DNA from: an uncultured Lachnospiraceae bacterium
GTDB lineage: Bacteria; Bacillota; Clostridia; Lachnospirales; Lachnospiraceae
DNA length: 64,000 bases
Direction of reading: 5' to 3'
Assembly (NCBI GenBank): GCA_946554445.1
Contig: CAMNSD010000014.1
Span: 1-64,000 of the forward strand
The translations under genes were made by a program, and so were the position numbers. Each line of letters starts with the position of its first letter. The first letter of the stretch is position 1. This document shows, piece by piece, positions 45,418 to 53,800 of this stretch. The notes below the pieces were generated by a model. The model ran no database searches. It saw nothing but the letters and a program-made list of their open reading frames with translations, and was not told where the DNA came from.

Positions 45418-45445
45418 ATTATAATAAAAATATCAAAAATTACAA
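45418..45445 (-). promoter_or_regulatory. Main fla/che operon promoter
   Basis: TTGTAA (45440-45445) and a perfect TATAAT (45418-45423) with a 16-base AT-rich spacer on the minus strand, about 40 bases before flgB. A GCGATAT sequence about 45 bases further upstream resembles a sigma-28 -10 element but lacks a TAAA partner. Confidence 0.7.
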
Positions 45446-45483
45446 GGTTTTTCGAGTGATTTTCACAATTCATATCGCTCTTT

Positions 45484-45539
45484 GAAAAATAAAAAAGGAC
45501 TTACAGCGCCATTCCCTGCCGCTTTCTGTAAATCCTTTT
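45484..45539 (-). terminator. codY intrinsic terminator
   Basis: AAAAGGATTTACAG pairs with CTGTAAGTCCTTTT (hairpin 45493-45539, one G-T pair) and is followed on the minus strand by TTTTTTATTTTT. It ends the codY transcript before the fla/che promoter. Confidence 0.9.
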
Positions 45540-45593
45540 CCACAAGATGGAAACTACCATCCGACATTCCGTTGTCTTATATGTAATTATCTA

Positions 45594-46379
45594 CTAAAAC
45601 CGGCCCTGTTCCTTCAGCTTCTCCACCTCATCAAAGACCACGTCATTCAACACTTTGATATATGTGCCTTTCATACCGGAAGAACGGGATTCTATCACGC
45701 CCGCGCTCTCAAATTTGCGGAGCGCATTGACGATGACCGATCTGGTGATGCCCACCTTATCCGCGATCTTGCTGGCCACAAGGATTCCCTCCATACCGCC
45801 CAGTTCGTCAAAAATATGCGTGATCGCTTCCATCTCCGAGAACGACAGCGTACCGATCGCCGATTTCACAACTGCGACCTTCCGGTTCTCCTCCGCATTC
45901 TCCTCGCTCACCGCCCGCAACATCTCAAGCCCTACCACTGTGGTGCCGTACTCGCACAGGATAATGTCGTCTATATCGTACTGGTCGCCGCATTTATAGA
46001 GAAACAATGTGCCCAGCCGCTCCCCTGAAATCTCAATCGGGGCAATCACCGCCTGGAAACGTTTGGTATCCACATTCTCAAATCCCAGTGTCTCCAGATT
46101 TACATTCTCCTTCGTGGATAACACGCCTAAAAGACGCTCGTTGAGCATCGGATCAATAAATCCGCCCACATGATCTACGATCAATTCCGTAATGGACTCC
46201 ACCGAGTCCATATCTCCAATGCCCAGCACCTTGCCCTTCCTGCTGATAACGAGCACATTGGAAACAAGAATTTCCTTAAGCACATCACAGATATCGTTGA
46301 ACACGACCTTGCCCGAATTGTTGTTGTGTAAAAGTTTCCCGATCTTTCTGGTCTTATCTAATAATTGAACACTGCTCAT
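45594..46379 (-). CDS. codY: GTP- and branched-chain amino acid-sensing regulator CodY
   Basis: A 261-aa global nutrient regulator. The N-terminal GAF domain (about 1-155) binds Ile/Leu/Val; the C-terminal winged helix (about 195-255) has ASKIADKVGITRSVIVNALR and FESAGVIESRSSGMKGTY. GTP raises its DNA affinity in Bacillus. CodY represses fla/che in Bacillus, and here the gene sits immediately upstream of that operon but has its own promoter and terminator. A CodY-like box lies upstream of its promoter. Confidence 0.97.
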   Translation of the reverse strand: MSSVQLLDKTRKIGKLLHNNNSGKVVFNDICDVLKEILVSNVLVISRKGKVLGIGDMDSVESITELIVDHVGGFIDPMLNERLLGVLSTKENVNLETLGFENVDTKRFQAVIAPIEISGERLGTLFLYKCGDQYDIDDIILCEYGTTVVGLEMLRAVSEENAEENRKVAVVKSAIGTLSFSEMEAITHIFDELGGMEGILVASKIADKVGITRSVIVNALRKFESAGVIESRSSGMKGTYIKVLNDVVFDEVEKLKEQGRF

Positions 46380-46432
46380 GTATCTTACTCCTCAATTTAT
46401 GACACTGTTGTTACACAATTCTATATAAATTG

Positions 46433-46461
46433 ATTTTATCACACCATTTGAGCATTTTCAA
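46433..46461 (-). promoter_or_regulatory. codY promoter
   Basis: TTGAAA (46456-46461) and TAAAAT (46433-46438) with exactly 17 bases between, on the minus strand, about 55 bases before the codY start. Confidence 0.65.
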
Positions 46462-46506
46462 TGTATTTTTGACACAATTCAAGCTCAATTAATACCAGTT
46501 GTGCAC

Positions 46507-46521
46507 AATTTTCAGAATTTC
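46507..46521. promoter_or_regulatory. CodY-box-like site upstream of codY
   Basis: AATTTTCAGAATTTC matches the CodY consensus AATTTTCWGAAAATT at 12 of 15 positions. It lies about 46 bp upstream of the codY -35 hexamer, next to the topA stop. Autoregulation is inferred. Confidence 0.5.
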
Positions 46522-46529
46522 ACAGCAAC

Positions 46530-48608
46530 TCACTGTGCCTCCACTTTTGCCGCATCTTTGATAAAGCCGCAGCTTTCATCGGAACATACCAGCTTATTGC
46601 CTTTCTGCAAAAGAATAGAACCGCAGCGGTCGCACCTTTCATTTACCGGTTTCTGCCACACCATGAAATCACAGTCGGGATTGTCGATACAGCCATAATA
46701 CTTCCGGCCCTTCTTTGTTTTTTTCAAGACAATGTCCTTACCGCACTTAGGACACTCCACGCCAATCTTCTCAAAGTAAGGCTTGGTATTCCTGCACTCC
46801 GGAAATCCAGGGCAGGCTAAGAACCTGCCGTGCGGTCCATATTTGATGACCATCTGTCTGCCGCAGACATCACAGAACTCATCCGAGAGTTCATCTGCGA
46901 TCTCCACTTCTTCCAGTTCTTTCTCCGCCTTCTCCACGGCTTCCTCCAGATCGGGATAGAAATTCTTCACCACTGTCTTCCACTTCACAGTGCCTTCTTC
47001 CACCCCATCTAAGAGGGCTTCCATGGTGGCTGTAAAATTCACATCCACGATAGAGGGAAAGGCTTCCTTCATCATATTATTGACAACTTCACCCAACTCC
47101 GTCACATACAGATTTTTATTTTCCTTTACAATATAACGCCGTGCCAATATCGTCGTGATAGTAGGCGAATAGGTACTTGGACGTCCGATACCGAGTTCTT
47201 CCATGGCATGTACCAGGGACGCCTCCGTATAATGAGGCGCCGGCTGCGTAAAATGCTGTTTTTCTTCCAGACCAAGCAGGGATAATTTACTGTCCTCAGT
47301 AATCCCCTTTGCCAGCGTATTGTTCTCCTCTTTCTCCTCATCCTGCGTATAGACGCTCATAAAGCCGTCAAACTTCACTTTGGAAGCCGCCACCGTGAAC
47401 CGCTGCCCTGCCGCGTCAATCTTCACGGAAGTGGTCTCATAAGAAGCCGCCGCCATCTGACTTGCCGTAAACCGCTTCCAGATCAGTTGATAAAGCCTGA
47501 ACTGATCCCTGGAAAGGGAATCCTTGATATCTAATGGCAGCCGGCTGATATCCGTAGGCCGGATTGCCTCATGCGCGTCCTGTATCTTGGGACCGCTCTT
47601 CTTCTCCTGCTCCTTATCGGAAGCATAATCTTTTCCATATTTCTCCGTGATATATTCCTTCGCCGCCGCCTCAGCTTCCTCCGAAACCCTGGTGGAATCT
47701 GTACGCAGATAAGAGATGATACCCGTAGTGCCATTTCCCTTGATCTCTATACCTTCATACAGCTGCTGCGCCAGACGCATGGTCTTTTGCGTGGAAAAGT
47801 TCAATACCTTACTGGCCTCCTGCTGTAAAGTTGACGTGGTGAAAGGCAGCGGCGCCTTGCGGATCCGCTCACCTGTCTTTATGGATGTAACCTTGTACTC
47901 CGCGCCTTCCAGAGACTTCTTGATCTGTTCCAGTTCCTCTTTAGAAGAAATAGTCTTCTTCTCCTCCACTGTCCCATAATATTTGGCAACCAAAGGCTTC
48001 CTCTCCCCTGCAATGGATAGAGAGGCATCCAGCGTCCAGTACTCCTCCGGGATAAATTCGTTGATTTCCTCTTCCCTGTCACAGATGATACGAAGCGCCA
48101 CCGACTGCACCCTGCCGGCGCTTAACCCCCGTTTCACCTTCGCCCATAACACCGGTGAAATCTTATACCCCACCATACGGTCGAGACACCGGCGCGCCTG
48201 CTGCGCATCCACCAGGTCCATATTGATCTCTCTGGCGTTCTTTAAAGATTCCTTTACCGCCGTCTTGGTGATTTCATTGAAGGTAATCCGATATACCTTT
48301 TTATTTTCTAGCTTCAACGCATATAATAAATGCCATGAAATTGCCTCTCCCTCGCGGTCTGGATCGGTTGCGAGATAAATCTTATCCGCTTTCTTCACTT
48401 CCTTGCGCAGATTCGCCAGAATATCCCCTTTTCCCCGAATCGTAATATACTTCGGTTCAAAATCATGTTCCACATCGATGCCCAGCGCGCTGCGCGGCAA
48501 ATCCCTCACATGTCCGTTGCTCGCCACTACCTCATAATTAGAACCTAAGAATTTCTTGATTGTCTTCACCTTCGCGGGTGATTCCACGATCACTAAATAC
48601 TTCGCCAT
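46530..48608 (-). CDS. topA: DNA topoisomerase I
   Basis: A 692-aa type IA topoisomerase that relaxes negative supercoils. The TOPRIM domain opens MAKYLVIVESPAKVKTIKKF and contains DPDREGEAISWH; the catalytic tyrosine is in GIISYLRTDSTRVS near residue 298. Three C-terminal zinc ribbons follow (CDVCGRQM with CPGFPEC; CPKCGKDI with CIDNPDC; CDRCGSIL with CSDESC). The ATG at 48608 gives the family-typical start; the seven-residue extension is rejected. Confidence 0.97.
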   Translation of the reverse strand: MAKYLVIVESPAKVKTIKKFLGSNYEVVASNGHVRDLPRSALGIDVEHDFEPKYITIRGKGDILANLRKEVKKADKIYLATDPDREGEAISWHLLYALKLENKKVYRITFNEITKTAVKESLKNAREINMDLVDAQQARRCLDRMVGYKISPVLWAKVKRGLSAGRVQSVALRIICDREEEINEFIPEEYWTLDASLSIAGERKPLVAKYYGTVEEKKTISSKEELEQIKKSLEGAEYKVTSIKTGERIRKAPLPFTTSTLQQEASKVLNFSTQKTMRLAQQLYEGIEIKGNGTTGIISYLRTDSTRVSEEAEAAAKEYITEKYGKDYASDKEQEKKSGPKIQDAHEAIRPTDISRLPLDIKDSLSRDQFRLYQLIWKRFTASQMAAASYETTSVKIDAAGQRFTVAASKVKFDGFMSVYTQDEEKEENNTLAKGITEDSKLSLLGLEEKQHFTQPAPHYTEASLVHAMEELGIGRPSTYSPTITTILARRYIVKENKNLYVTELGEVVNNMMKEAFPSIVDVNFTATMEALLDGVEEGTVKWKTVVKNFYPDLEEAVEKAEKELEEVEIADELSDEFCDVCGRQMVIKYGPHGRFLACPGFPECRNTKPYFEKIGVECPKCGKDIVLKKTKKGRKYYGCIDNPDCDFMVWQKPVNERCDRCGSILLQKGNKLVCSDESCGFIKDAAKVEAQ

Positions 48609-48722
48609 AGCAATTTCCCCTATCTGCACATACCATATGCTTCATATTCCCATATGTTTCCTGTTTCTTCATATTATAAATATTATTATGATGCACATCG
48701 TTGCATTTTATTAACGTGCAAC

Positions 48723-48751
48723 ACTATACACCATATTTGCGGCCATGGCAA
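48723..48751 (-). promoter_or_regulatory. topA promoter
   Basis: TTGCCA (48746-48751) and TATAGT (48723-48728) on the minus strand, 17-base spacer, about 115 bases before the topA start. Confidence 0.6.
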
Positions 48752-48790
48752 GTGGTAAATGATAAAAAATGTGTAAAGCATTCTGGCCGG

Positions 48791-48811
48791 CAGTATATAC
48801 TGTCACTGACA
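48791..48811. repeat. Overlapping palindromes between the divergent promoters
   Basis: CAGTATATACTG (48791-48802), a perfect 12-bp palindrome, overlaps TGTCA-C-TGACA (48801-48811). They lie between the topA and rpn promoters, so a shared operator is plausible. Confidence 0.4.
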
Positions 48812-48852
48812 AAAACATGTCCAAAAGATGTTTTAAATGTGTTGTTTTCCCC

Positions 48853-48881
48853 TTGACATGACATCTGCGTTCCCTTATAAT
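48853..48881 (+). promoter_or_regulatory. Perfect consensus promoter for the Rpn gene pair
   Basis: TTGACA (48853-48858) and TATAAT (48876-48881) with exactly 17 bases between: both hexamers are full consensus. The predicted leader before the first gene is about 178 bases. Confidence 0.8.
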
Positions 48882-48987
48882 GAGTGTCAAAGCATAACAA
48901 TTTCTAGATAACAATAATGTGTCAAATCAAACATTCTTACTTTTCAGAAAATCTATGCTTTTAAATTCAAACCAATTACATTTAAAA

Positions 48988-49051
48988 GCAGGAGATTCTG
49001 ATACGGGCAGTTCTACTCTGACGGAAATGCGGCCATGCCATTTTCTCCTGC
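48988..49051 (+). promoter_or_regulatory. Leader inverted repeat before the Rpn gene
   Basis: GCAGGAGA (48988-48995) and TCTCCTGC (49044-49051) can pair over a 48-base loop, four bases before the ribosome site GGGAGG (49056-49061). The right arm is itself an anti-Shine-Dalgarno sequence that could mask the ribosome site instead of the left arm, a possible translational switch (inference). Confidence 0.35.
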
Positions 49052-49065
49052 AGACGGGAGGAAAC

Positions 49066-49926
49066 ATGGAGAAGATTTCATTAAAGGCAGACTATGCTTT
49101 CAAGGAGCTGTTTGCCCACGAAAAAGTCAGGAAACAATTTTTGAGTGATGTGCTGGGGATACCTTTGGAACAGATCAAGTCGGTGCGGCTGGCGAATCCT
49201 TTTCTGCGAAGGACATTCCGGAGGCAGAAGCAGGGGATCATGGATATCGCGCTGGTACTTAACGACAACACCAAGATTGATATCGAGATGCAGGTGTACA
49301 GACAGAAACATTACACCCAAAGGAAACTGTACTATTTGGCGAGGATGTACACGGATGACCTGATGATTGGAGAAAAATACAGGAAACTGCGCCGATGTGT
49401 CAGTATCAGTCTGGTGGATTTTGAACTTCTTTCGGATACGGAGGAATATCACAGTGTCTATCGTCTGCGTGATGAAACGGGCAGGGAACTGACGGATCTG
49501 TGGGAGATACATATCATCGAACTGAGGAAGGAACTCACCGGGCGCAGAGTGGATGACTGGATCCGGCTGTTCAATGCGACCAGCCAGGAAGAGGTAGACC
49601 GGATTGCAGAACAGAATGGGAGGATGAGAGACGTGGCAGAGGTGATAAGACAGATGGGACTGATCAGAACATTACGCTGGATGTATGATGATTATTGGAG
49701 AGCAAAGAGAGATCGTTGGGATGAGGACGAGTATGTGCGGGATGAAGGCATTGCTATCGGTAAAGCTGAAGATACCCTCCAACTCCTCAACACCCTTGGC
49801 AAAGTCCCGACGGACCTTGCCGAGAGGATCAAATCCGAACGGGACACGGAAATCCTGGACCGCTGGCACCTGTCAGCCGCCAAGGCTGACAGCATTGCGC
49901 AGTTTCGCGAAAGGGAGGATTTGTAA
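49066..49926 (+). CDS. Rpn-family PD-(D/E)XK nuclease/transposase, full-length copy
   Basis: A 286-aa protein of the PDDEXK_2 (Rpn/YhgA-like, 'PD-(D/E)XK nuclease family transposase') type. The N-terminus KADYAFKELFAHEKVRKQFL is typical; catalytic residues are D60 in GIMDIALVL and E74-x-Q76 in DIEMQV. Rpn proteins cut DNA and promote RecA-independent recombination. The C-terminal part (about 200-286) is a charged tail with a TLQLLNTLG segment. The ATG at 49066 has GGGAGG upstream; the in-frame extension to 48919 has no ribosome site. A second, shorter copy follows. Confidence 0.85.
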   Translation: MEKISLKADYAFKELFAHEKVRKQFLSDVLGIPLEQIKSVRLANPFLRRTFRRQKQGIMDIALVLNDNTKIDIEMQVYRQKHYTQRKLYYLARMYTDDLMIGEKYRKLRRCVSISLVDFELLSDTEEYHSVYRLRDETGRELTDLWEIHIIELRKELTGRRVDDWIRLFNATSQEEVDRIAEQNGRMRDVAEVIRQMGLIRTLRWMYDDYWRAKRDRWDEDEYVRDEGIAIGKAEDTLQLLNTLGKVPTDLAERIKSERDTEILDRWHLSAAKADSIAQFREREDL

Positions 49927-49963
49927 AATAAAAAAGTTCTTGACATGCTATTCCGCCCCAACT

Positions 49964-50707
49964 ATGCGGCTGGCGAATCCTTTTCTGCGGAAATGGTTCC
50001 GCAGACAGAAGCAGGGAATCCTGGATGTCCTGCTCATATTAAATGATGATACCCGGATCGGTATTGAGATGCAGGTACACACGCAGAACCACTGGACGAA
50101 GCGAAATCTGTATTATCTGGGACGGATGTATACGGATGAACTGATGGTCGGAGAGAATTACGGGAAACTGCATCGGTGTATCAGTATCAGTCTCCTGGAT
50201 TTTAAACTGTTGCCGAACACGGGAAATTATCACAACATTTACCGTTTACGGAACAGGGACGGAGAAGAACTGACGGATCTGTGGGAAGTGCATATCATCG
50301 AACTGGGGAAGGAACTGACAGGGAACAGAGTAGATGACTGGATCCGGTTATTCAATGCGACCAGCCAGGAAGAGGTAGACCGGATCGCAGAACAGAATGG
50401 GAGGATGAGAGACGTGGCAGAGGTGGTAAGACAGATGGGGCTGATCAGGACAATAAGATGGTTCTATGATGGATATTGGAGAGCAAAGAGAGACCGCTGG
50501 GCCGAGGACGAGTATGTGCGGGATGAGGGCATTGCTATCGGTAAAGCTGAAGATACCCTCCAACTCCTCAACACCCTTGGCGAAGTCCCGACGGACCTTG
50601 CCGAGAGGATCAAATCCGAACGCGACACAGAAATCCTGGACCGCTGGCACCTGTCGGCCGCCAGGGCTGACAGCATTGCGCATTTTCGCGAAAGGGAGGA
50701 TTTGTAA
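49964..50707 (+). CDS. Second Rpn-family nuclease copy lacking 39 N-terminal residues
   Basis: A tandem paralogue aligned codon for codon with residues 40-286 of the first gene (both segments are 744 bp). It starts MRLANPFLRKWFRRQKQGIL, with the first 39 residues absent. The catalytic D21 and E35-x-Q37 equivalents are kept. The final 380 bp differ from the first copy at only a few dozen sites, while the 5' half is more diverged, suggesting gene conversion. There is no clear ribosome site before the ATG, so it may be a decaying duplicate or expressed by readthrough. Confidence 0.6.
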   Translation: MRLANPFLRKWFRRQKQGILDVLLILNDDTRIGIEMQVHTQNHWTKRNLYYLGRMYTDELMVGENYGKLHRCISISLLDFKLLPNTGNYHNIYRLRNRDGEELTDLWEVHIIELGKELTGNRVDDWIRLFNATSQEEVDRIAEQNGRMRDVAEVVRQMGLIRTIRWFYDGYWRAKRDRWAEDEYVRDEGIAIGKAEDTLQLLNTLGEVPTDLAERIKSERDTEILDRWHLSAARADSIAHFREREDL

Positions 50708-50736
50708 AAATTCCTTTCTAAATTTATAAAACTGAT

Positions 50737-50774
50737 AAAACGCCTCATAACCCAAACCGGTCATGAGGCGTTTT
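50737..50774. terminator. Bidirectional intrinsic terminator
   Basis: A perfect 12-bp stem, AAAACGCCTCAT (50737-50748) with ATGAGGCGTTTT (50763-50774), with A/T-rich tracts on both sides. It can end the plus-strand Rpn transcript and the minus-strand pilin-cluster transcript, which converge here. Confidence 0.88.
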
Positions 50775-50802
50775 ATTATATCTTTTACTATCTACAAACC
50801 AT

Positions 50803-53800
50803 TTACTCTAGCAGGAACATCTGCGCCCTTGTGAGGGCGATGACATCAGTGCCAATCGCATGACGCTCCTTGCCACCCTTCATATATCTGGTATCGAGTG
50901 CGATGAAGATTCTGGAAACTTCCTCATCGTTTCCTTTCAGCGCCACCACCGGAGCCTTAATCCGATACACAACTCCCTGTCTGAATAATCCATCCGTCAC
51001 TTCCACAAGGCGGTTATTCTCCACCATCCAGACCTGGCTGCCAAAAGGTGTGAAATCAACCTCATTGATACTGCCGTCCGCAAGCACTAACTCCGCGTCC
51101 GGATTACCACCATTTTCGTAGTAGAAGGAAATTTTCGTCACCTTATTGAACGCGATATTGTTGTCCACGAACTTGAAATACACGTCCACCGTCTCATCCA
51201 GGATTCCGCCTTCTGTATCCGCATTGAGTTTAAATTCCTGATCGAAAGGAATCGGTATGCTTTCTACGGATGTAGCTGATGCTCCAAATCCTGCCACAAT
51301 ATCTACTTTCGGGTTGTGGATACCGGCATTATATGCCGCGGTCAAAGCATTGACAAACAGCTTGCACTCATCCACACCGTCCTTCGGCTCCTCACCGTTA
51401 TCCTTCTCATAAAAATACGGATATTCGTTCTGTCCCACATACACCACATTGGCCTTGCTGTAAATATAATAGTTATTGCGGGCGTCTCTCGGGGAAACCC
51501 GATACCCACCGCCGCCCTCCGAACTATTATCATTCAGCGTATACCAACCGGTCACATGGACATCGCTATCCTTTGTATTATTGGCGAAATCTAACAAATA
51601 CTCAGGCGCCATAAGGGTTGTGACATCGCTGAAAAAGGCTGAACCCAACTCTCCTCCTACCTCAAAAGGATAGCAGGTGATACTTCCCTCATTAATCTTC
51701 TGTGCCTGCAGTGACGGCATGGGATCCGCAAACATATCCCTGTCCAAACCTTCATAGCGGTAATATGCTCCGCCATCCCGGCCAAGTTTGGAGTATGTCA
51801 TATCATTGGACTGCCCCAAAAGTGCTATATCCAATCCCAGACGTCCCGTATCTTCCGTGGCGCCTGCATAAGAGATCAGCACACTCCGTCCCTCGTTGAT
51901 ATATGCTGTCACCGCATCCTGCGCCGCTCCCAGGGAACCGCTGTTGCCAAATCCCAGCACCAGTACATCCCACTGGTTCAGATAATTGCCATTTTGGGCA
52001 ATTCTCTCTCCCAATTGTGCTGAGGTAATCGTCTCAAACTCATACTTCACATTGAGTTTATTCTCCGCCATCTCCAGATAACGGCTAAGGGTTGCATTGT
52101 TAAGCTTCTCAAACTGTGTCTGCAGATTCGCTTTCTGATTCTCCGTATCATCCAGCACCTGTAGGACATTGACCGGAAGCTGCACCTGTCCTTGGATGGT
52201 AAAATAACCCATCATGGCATCCCTGCGGTAGCCATTATTGGCATCGGAAACCTCTAATTTCCAGGGAATAATCCCCGATTCCACGCCCTCAAACGAAACT
52301 GTGACCTGGCCGTCGCCTTCCACATATCCGCCAATCTCTCCTGTGGGATACAATTCCTCAGAAGGCGCAAAGAAACCGTCATAATTCAGATCCAGGTACA
52401 GATGTATCGAAGTATCCCCATGATAGGTATTGTCTACCTCTTCGTTGTCCCCTTCTTCTCCATCCTCATTCTTCTGTTCCTGATTGCCGGTAATACGATA
52501 GAGAATCGTCCCTTCATATTTACCGTCTTCCGTGCGTTCCAGACTCTGAATCAGCGATGCCTGCTCCGGATCCTGATAATCGATCCGCGGCTTAACCACA
52601 TTCAACTGTGCTCTAAACTCCGGATTGCCTCGAACCTCACGCACCGTATACAGATAGTCCCCGTACTGGTCCAACGCTTCATTCAAGAACGCGTACATCT
52701 GCGTATTGTCCGCAATATATCTAGTATTGACAGATCTAAACTGCTCTCCATCGGATTTCTTGACATTGAGACAGTTATTCTCCACTACCACCGGATAGCC
52801 GGCGCGCAAATAATCTAACAACGCTTCTTTCTTCTGTTCGGTGATATCGCTGGCATCATATCTGGCATCCTTTCCGTATGCCGTGTCACCGGTATGATAG
52901 ACCAACCCATTTAACTCGCTGTCATTATAAACTGTATGTTTATCTCTTCCCTCACGGTTCAGCAGCTGGCCGTCCAAGCCAATGAATATCATGTCGTAGG
53001 CGCTGTTGATATCCGCCCATTCCCCATTAAACTCCGCCACGGATTTTACCACTCTATCCACATCCACAATCTTGGTAGAACGGAATATCTGCTGACCGCT
53101 CTCGCCGGAGTCTTTCTTCTGCCAATATAAGGTTGTGGTCTTCCTATCCTCATTATTATCCACATGCAGGTCGGGTTCCAGATTAGCGCTGGGCTGCAGT
53201 TCCAAGATCGACACATCCCGATAATCCCCGATCATTCCCACTGAATAATTAATGATATAGGCAATGGCCCTGGCTTTGCTGACTTCATCTTCCAGCCAGT
53301 CCTCTTCCTTCAGCATCGTATTCTCCGCACGGATAGCGATCAACACTTCCCGGAAGCCACGCTTCGCCTCATCCCCATCAAAGGACTTCGGGAAATCGTC
53401 ACTCACTAACGGTGTGTCACCATTCACCATATAGATATTTCGGTTTACATAATGGCAATCATTGTCCTCATTGTCCTCAAAATCGTCGCTTTCAAGATTG
53501 TTGAACAAATCGGCCAGTTTATCTTTCTCACCCGTATTCTCATAGAATCCTGCCAGATCTTCTTTTAAGAAAACCCTGGCCAGATTATAATAATTGCTGT
53601 CCTTATATTGATCCGATGGTCCCGGACTGGTAATGATATCATAATCCACTATGACAGGCAACAACTCCGTCACTGCCCTGTTAACGATAGCAAGCGCCAC
53701 TTCTTCGGGCATATCCGACAGCCCTCCATTGCCTTCTCCCTTTGCAATGGTCTGTATGGCAGCGCCACTATTGATGAAGATACCGTCACCATGTTCCAGG

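Larger units (their letters stand above)
48609..49065. other. Divergent intergenic region between topA and the Rpn gene
   Basis: About 457 bp without a convincing gene. It contains a topA promoter (minus), two overlapping palindromes (48791-48811), a consensus promoter (plus) and a long leader with an 8-bp inverted repeat just before the rpn ribosome site. A 67-codon minus-strand frame (48711-48914) has no gene-like features. Confidence 0.6.

Noticed and set aside
45400-45480. CodY box at the fla/che promoter
   Set aside because: The nearest candidate (around TTGTGAAAATC) has about six mismatches to the 15-bp consensus, not better than chance in AT-rich DNA.
48711-48914. 67-codon minus-strand frame between topA and rpn
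   Set aside because: Covers promoter sequences of both genes and has no domain or ribosome site support.
48919-49065. N-terminal extension of the first Rpn gene
   Set aside because: No ribosome site near 48919 and the family-typical start MEKISLKADYAFKELF lies at 49066 after GGGAGG.
49685-49963. Upstream part of a long plus-strand frame running into the second Rpn copy
   Set aside because: It is an out-of-frame reading of the first Rpn gene's 3' end; only the part from 49964 is Rpn-like.
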